From Elusimicrobiota bacterium (GTDB taxonomy: Bacteria > CAYTYR01 > UBA6262): a DNA stretch of 27,973 bases. Below are positions 24,903 through 27,973 of the stretch, piece by piece (the first letter of the stretch is position 1; each line of letters opens with the position of its first letter). The notes beneath the pieces are model-generated. The model had not been told where the DNA came from and did no database searches. It saw only the letters and a list, made by a program, of their open reading frames with translations. The position numbers were made by a program, and so were the translations under genes. Location of the stretch: NCBI GenBank assembly GCA_003153935.1, contig PMCA01000024.1, positions 1-27,973 of the forward strand. The letters run 5' to 3'.

Positions 24903-25954
24903 TATTTAACTCCGTTAATATTATTCAGTTCCCGGGCGGCTATCGAACCCATCCAGGAATTATTGTTCAGTTCAGCTGTTTTTTGAAAACTAATTTGGGC
25001 CTGAAGCTTTTTCTGCAGACGCAGGTTGCATAGCCCCTGGCCATACAGGGCGAACTGGCTGCCGGGATTTATCTCCAGCGCCCGGTTAAACTGGGCCAGC
25101 GCTTTTTCCCAGTCCCGGCCAGAGCTGTAGATCAAACCGCCCAGCGCGTAGTTCATATAATCATTGGGTTCCAGTTTTATAGCTTCCAGCAAGGAAGCCA
25201 GAGCTTTTTCCTTTTCGGTTAAATTGTACAAGCACAGGGCCATCTTCTGGTAAGCCAGCGCTTGTGGCTGCAAGCTGGCCACGTATTTCCATTCGCCCAG
25301 AGCCTTGCCATAGTCATTCTGCTGGAAATAAACCTCCGCCAAGCTCTGGTGCGCGTCCAGGCTCATGGCATTGATAATAATAGCCTTGCCCAGGTAAATA
25401 CCAGCCTTGCGGTAAATACCCCAATCCTGGTAGATCTGCCCCTTAAGCAGGCAATATTCAAATTTCAGTTTTTTGGACCGGGCCAGGGAATCCATCTGTA
25501 AGCTGGCCTCGGGATACATTTTCATATCCCGGTAGATCAGCGCCAGGTTTAAATGCGCTTCTTCATACTTGGGCCTGATCGCCAGGCAGTCTTTCAGGTA
25601 TTCCATAGCTTTGGCGAAATCCCGGTTGCGGTAATATATTTTCCCCAGGCTGAGATCGGCCTGTAACGCGTCATCATTGCTCAAACTCTCGCCTTGCGCG
25701 GTGTTTAGCCATTTTATCGCCCCCGCGTCGTCGCCGGAGCGCGCGTACAAACCGCCGAGAGCCAGGGCGACTTTACCCTTGTTATAACCGGCGTCCAGCG
25801 CTTCCTGGTAGTCTTGCATGGCGGCTTGATTGTCGCCGTTCTTGGCTGCTTGTTCCGCTTCTTTAAAATAATTACCTGCTACACTGGCTCCTGCCGTTCC
25901 GGCCAAAAATAAACTGTTGATCATCAGGATAAGAAAAAAGATATTTTTTTTCAT
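24902..25954 (-). CDS. Secreted TPR-repeat protein
   Basis: The 350-residue protein has a signal peptide (about 1-23, FFLILMINSLFLAGTAGAS) and a run of about nine TPR units from residue 28 to the end. Typical ones are AAKNGDNQAAMQDYQEALDA, FAKAMEYLKDCLAIRPKYEE and WEKALAQFNRALEINPGSQF. It should be a periplasmic or outer-membrane-linked scaffold. Its ATG overlaps the patatin-like gene stop as ATGA, and its stop overlaps lysA. No lipobox is evident. The partner is unknown, but the upstream genes suggest an envelope role. Confidence 0.88.
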   Translation of the reverse strand: MKKNIFFLILMINSLFLAGTAGASVAGNYFKEAEQAAKNGDNQAAMQDYQEALDAGYNKGKVALALGGLYARSGDDAGAIKWLNTAQGESLSNDDALQADLSLGKIYYRNRDFAKAMEYLKDCLAIRPKYEEAHLNLALIYRDMKMYPEASLQMDSLARSKKLKFEYCLLKGQIYQDWGIYRKAGIYLGKAIIINAMSLDAHQSLAEVYFQQNDYGKALGEWKYVASLQPQALAYQKMALCLYNLTEKEKALASLLEAIKLEPNDYMNYALGGLIYSSGRDWEKALAQFNRALEINPGSQFALYGQGLCNLRLQKKLQAQISFQKTAELNNNSWMGSIAARELNNINGVK

Positions 25955-26892
25955 GGCAGCTTATCCCAAACCCTGTTCAGGATCAGTTTCTTTATTTCCC
26001 TGACTTTGCCGCGTGCCGCGACCACACCGGCGTCCACGCATTCATCGCCTCGCTCCAGCTCGGACACATTAATATCCTTAACGTCCGGGCTGATGACCAG
26101 GTCAGCCAGCTTCAACTGCTCTTGCGAAAGGAAAGTACCCCGGATATACATCACTTGGCTCAGGATCAGCAAAGAGTTATTGGTTTTGGCCAGCCCGATA
26201 TCGGCGCTGACATCAACCGCGACTATAATATCTGCGCCCATGAACTTGGCCACGTCCACCGGCACATTATCGATGATCCCGCCATCCATTAATAACCGAT
26301 GCCGGTATTCGACCGGCTCGAACAAGCCGGGCATAGTCGCGCTGGCTCGAACGGCAGTGGCCACCGGGCCGTCGCGCAATATAACCTTTTCGCCATTGCG
26401 GATATCCACCGCCACGCAGGCGAAAGGGATCTTCATCTCGTAAAAGTTTTTGTCACCGATACGCCTGGTTATGTATTCTTCCATCTTTTTGGTAGAATAC
26501 AGGCCCACCGGAGAGAATTTTAAACTTACCAGCTTGCTCCAGGTCATGTTCTGCGCCATTTTTACGAGGTCGGCCACCGGCATACCTCCGGCATACAACG
26601 ACCCCATCAGAGCGCCTACGCTGGTACCCACTATCAGATCCACTGGCAGCTGTTCTTCGCTGAAGACTTCCAGGACCCCGGCCTGCGCCAATCCCCTGGC
26701 ACCGCCACCGCCCAGGACCAGGGCCACTTTGGGTTTCTGGTCTGCCGGCAGCGCCAAATATTCCTGCCAGAAATAATCCAGCCACAGGTCTTCTTCATTC
26801 AAGGCCGCCGCGGACAAAGAACCGTAACCAACCGTTAACATAACTGCCGTTAAAATAATTCTTATAGAGAACCAGGAAAATATTCTTTTCAT
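25951..26892 (-). CDS. Patatin-like phospholipase, exported (RssA/NTE-like)
   Basis: The 313-residue protein has a hydrophobic N-terminal signal or anchor (about 8-28) and a patatin domain. The oxyanion-hole glycines GGGGARG (61-67), nucleophile Ser91 in VGTSVGALMG, and catalytic Asp203 in LMDGGIIDN form the Ser-Asp dyad. The later VPVDVAKFMGADIIVAVDVS segment is typical of the bacterial RssA/NTE group. It likely acts as a lipid acyl hydrolase in the periplasm. It lies 5 nt after the TolC-type gene and has only a weak ribosome site, so it may be translated by coupling. Confidence 0.9.
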   Translation of the reverse strand: MKRIFSWFSIRIILTAVMLTVGYGSLSAAALNEEDLWLDYFWQEYLALPADQKPKVALVLGGGGARGLAQAGVLEVFSEEQLPVDLIVGTSVGALMGSLYAGGMPVADLVKMAQNMTWSKLVSLKFSPVGLYSTKKMEEYITRRIGDKNFYEMKIPFACVAVDIRNGEKVILRDGPVATAVRASATMPGLFEPVEYRHRLLMDGGIIDNVPVDVAKFMGADIIVAVDVSADIGLAKTNNSLLILSQVMYIRGTFLSQEQLKLADLVISPDVKDINVSELERGDECVDAGVVAARGKVREIKKLILNRVWDKLP

Positions 26893-26897
26893 AGGGG

Positions 26898-27973
26898 CTA
26901 CTTCGAAAGGTCGATTCCCGTGACTACTTTTAGCTCAATTTCACTTAGGGTATATTCATAACTTTCGTCGAGATAAAGCATCTTGGTATCCAGGAAGCGG
27001 CGCAGTATAGTTAAAACTTCCGTGCAGTTGGCCCGGCTATTCTTGTAGCTTTCCACTACCGCGTCCAGGGTTTTCTGCGCCAGGTCCTTATTCTTGCCCA
27101 GGTTATTCAAGTTCTTCCCGGCCCGCAAATAATGGCTGTACGATTGCTGCACCTGCAGTGTCAGGTTATCGCGCTGCTGCACCGCCATTAAACTACTGCG
27201 CTTCAATTCGCCGCGCATCTGCCTGACCCGCGCCCAGCTTAACCAGCCGTTAAAGAGCGGATAATTAATAGCCAGGGTGGCGGTCCAGTTGCGCCCCTCC
27301 AGGTCAAAGTCCAGCCCGCTTCTTTCGTAATCCGCTCCCAGCACTATGGTGGGATAACGCTCGCTGAAAGCCTGGCTGATCTCATGCTGTATCTCCGTGT
27401 CCACCAGCGTCAGGCGCTGTAATTCCGGGGAGCAGTCCAGGGCCTTAGCCACGTAAGTATTGATATCCTGCTGCCCCTCGTCGCCCGAGACCTTCAGGTC
27501 GCCGACCAGCTTCACTTTGGAATTCAGCTCGAAACCTACGGACTTGTTAAAGGCGATAAGCGCCAAGTCGGCTTTTTCTTCCGTTTTGCTGAGCAGAGCC
27601 TCCAAGTTGGCCGCTTCCATTTCCCACAGACCTGTTTCATAAACTCTCGGGTCGGCTTTACGCCTGGCTATATCCAGGTAATTATTAAGCTGTGCCTGAT
27701 ACTCTTTATATATTTCCAGCAGCTGCTGCTGATAAAGTACGTCATAGAATTTAGAGGCCACATCCAGGACAACCCTGCGCTTGACCCCTTCATCATCTTT
27801 CCTGACCTCCTCCAGCTGCGTTTCCGCGATCATATGCTGGTTGATCAGGTAGCCGCCGGTAAACAGGTACTGGTTCACGGAAACCCTGGTGGCATAGTGA
27901 TTGCTTACCCCCACCGGCAGAGTGGAACCGCCCAGGTTCGGCGGCAAGGTGGTAGGCGTGCTAACATCCAGAC
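26898..27973 (-). CDS. TolC-type outer-membrane efflux protein, 5' end outside window
   Basis: The C-terminal 357 or so residues of an outer-membrane factor are present. The frame is open to the window edge, so a TTG at 27947 is internal and not the start. Features include long amphipathic helices (KRRVVLDVASKFYDVLYQQQ) and a repeat of the fold in the second half (MAVQQRDNLTLQVQQSYSHY). A strand-rich segment before it (LEGRNWTATLAINYPLFNGW) matches the beta-barrel part of the family. TolC proteins form trimeric export ducts with inner-membrane pumps. The pump genes, if linked, would lie outside the window or downstream of other promoters; none is seen here. Confidence 0.88.
   Translation of the reverse strand, partial: LDVSTPTTLPPNLGGSTLPVGVSNHYATRVSVNQYLFTGGYLINQHMIAETQLEEVRKDDEGVKRRVVLDVASKFYDVLYQQQLLEIYKEYQAQLNNYLDIARRKADPRVYETGLWEMEAANLEALLSKTEEKADLALIAFNKSVGFELNSKVKLVGDLKVSGDEGQQDINTYVAKALDCSPELQRLTLVDTEIQHEISQAFSERYPTIVLGADYERSGLDFDLEGRNWTATLAINYPLFNGWLSWARVRQMRGELKRSSLMAVQQRDNLTLQVQQSYSHYLRAGKNLNNLGKNKDLAQKTLDAVVESYKNSRANCTEVLTILRRFLDTKMLYLDESYEYTLSEIELKVVTGIDLSK

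Overview
The window is a gene-dense stretch of a bacterial chromosome in which every supported gene is on the minus strand, so genes are read from high to low coordinates. The complete Tol-Pal set, two predicted lipoproteins, a TolC-type outer-membrane factor and many Sec signal peptides indicate a diderm (Gram-negative) bacterium. The secreted HEAT, CARDB and propeller-type proteins, and lysine synthesis through an LL-diaminopimelate aminotransferase, resemble uncultured candidate-phylum genomes (Omnitrophota/Elusimicrobiota-like). That placement is an impression, not a demonstrated assignment. No tRNA, rRNA, CRISPR array, transposase or phage gene was seen.

Region 1 (27973 down to 10019) is one tightly packed set of 19 genes with many stop/start overlaps: TolC-type protein (5' end outside the window), patatin-like lipase, TPR protein, lysA, dapF, dapA, dapB, FAH-family hydrolase, HEAT-repeat protein, small membrane protein, dapL, folK, panB, a secreted unknown, panC, nadB, a histidine kinase and two receiver-only response regulators. 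It ends at a likely intrinsic terminator (9952-9992). Lysine synthesis (LysA, DapF, DapA, DapB, DapL), pantothenate (PanB, PanC) and NAD (NadB) all draw on aspartate directly or through beta-alanine, which may explain the grouping.

Region 2 (9936 down to 7147) is uvrA alone. Region 3 (7132 down to 2662) starts with a strong sigma70-type promoter and carries pal, cpoB, tolA/tonB-like, tolB, tolQ and tolR. The three blocks are in reverse order compared with the classical tolQRAB-pal-ybgF operon.

Region 4 (2652 down to 1) holds a 62-residue membrane protein with its own promoter and an operator-like palindrome, a 14-bp perfect hairpin, a secreted CARDB/NTF2-like protein, and a promoter with a roughly 200-nt leader before a secreted propeller-like gene. 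That last gene has no ATG/GTG/TTG at its expected start and runs off the window.

Most of the window is ordinary housekeeping. The least explained parts are the histidine kinase fused to a degenerate GGDEF-like domain with receiver-only partners, the paired repeat between dapA and dapB, the hairpin at 2322-2355, the leader at 519-717, and the unknown secreted or membrane proteins inside biosynthetic operons.
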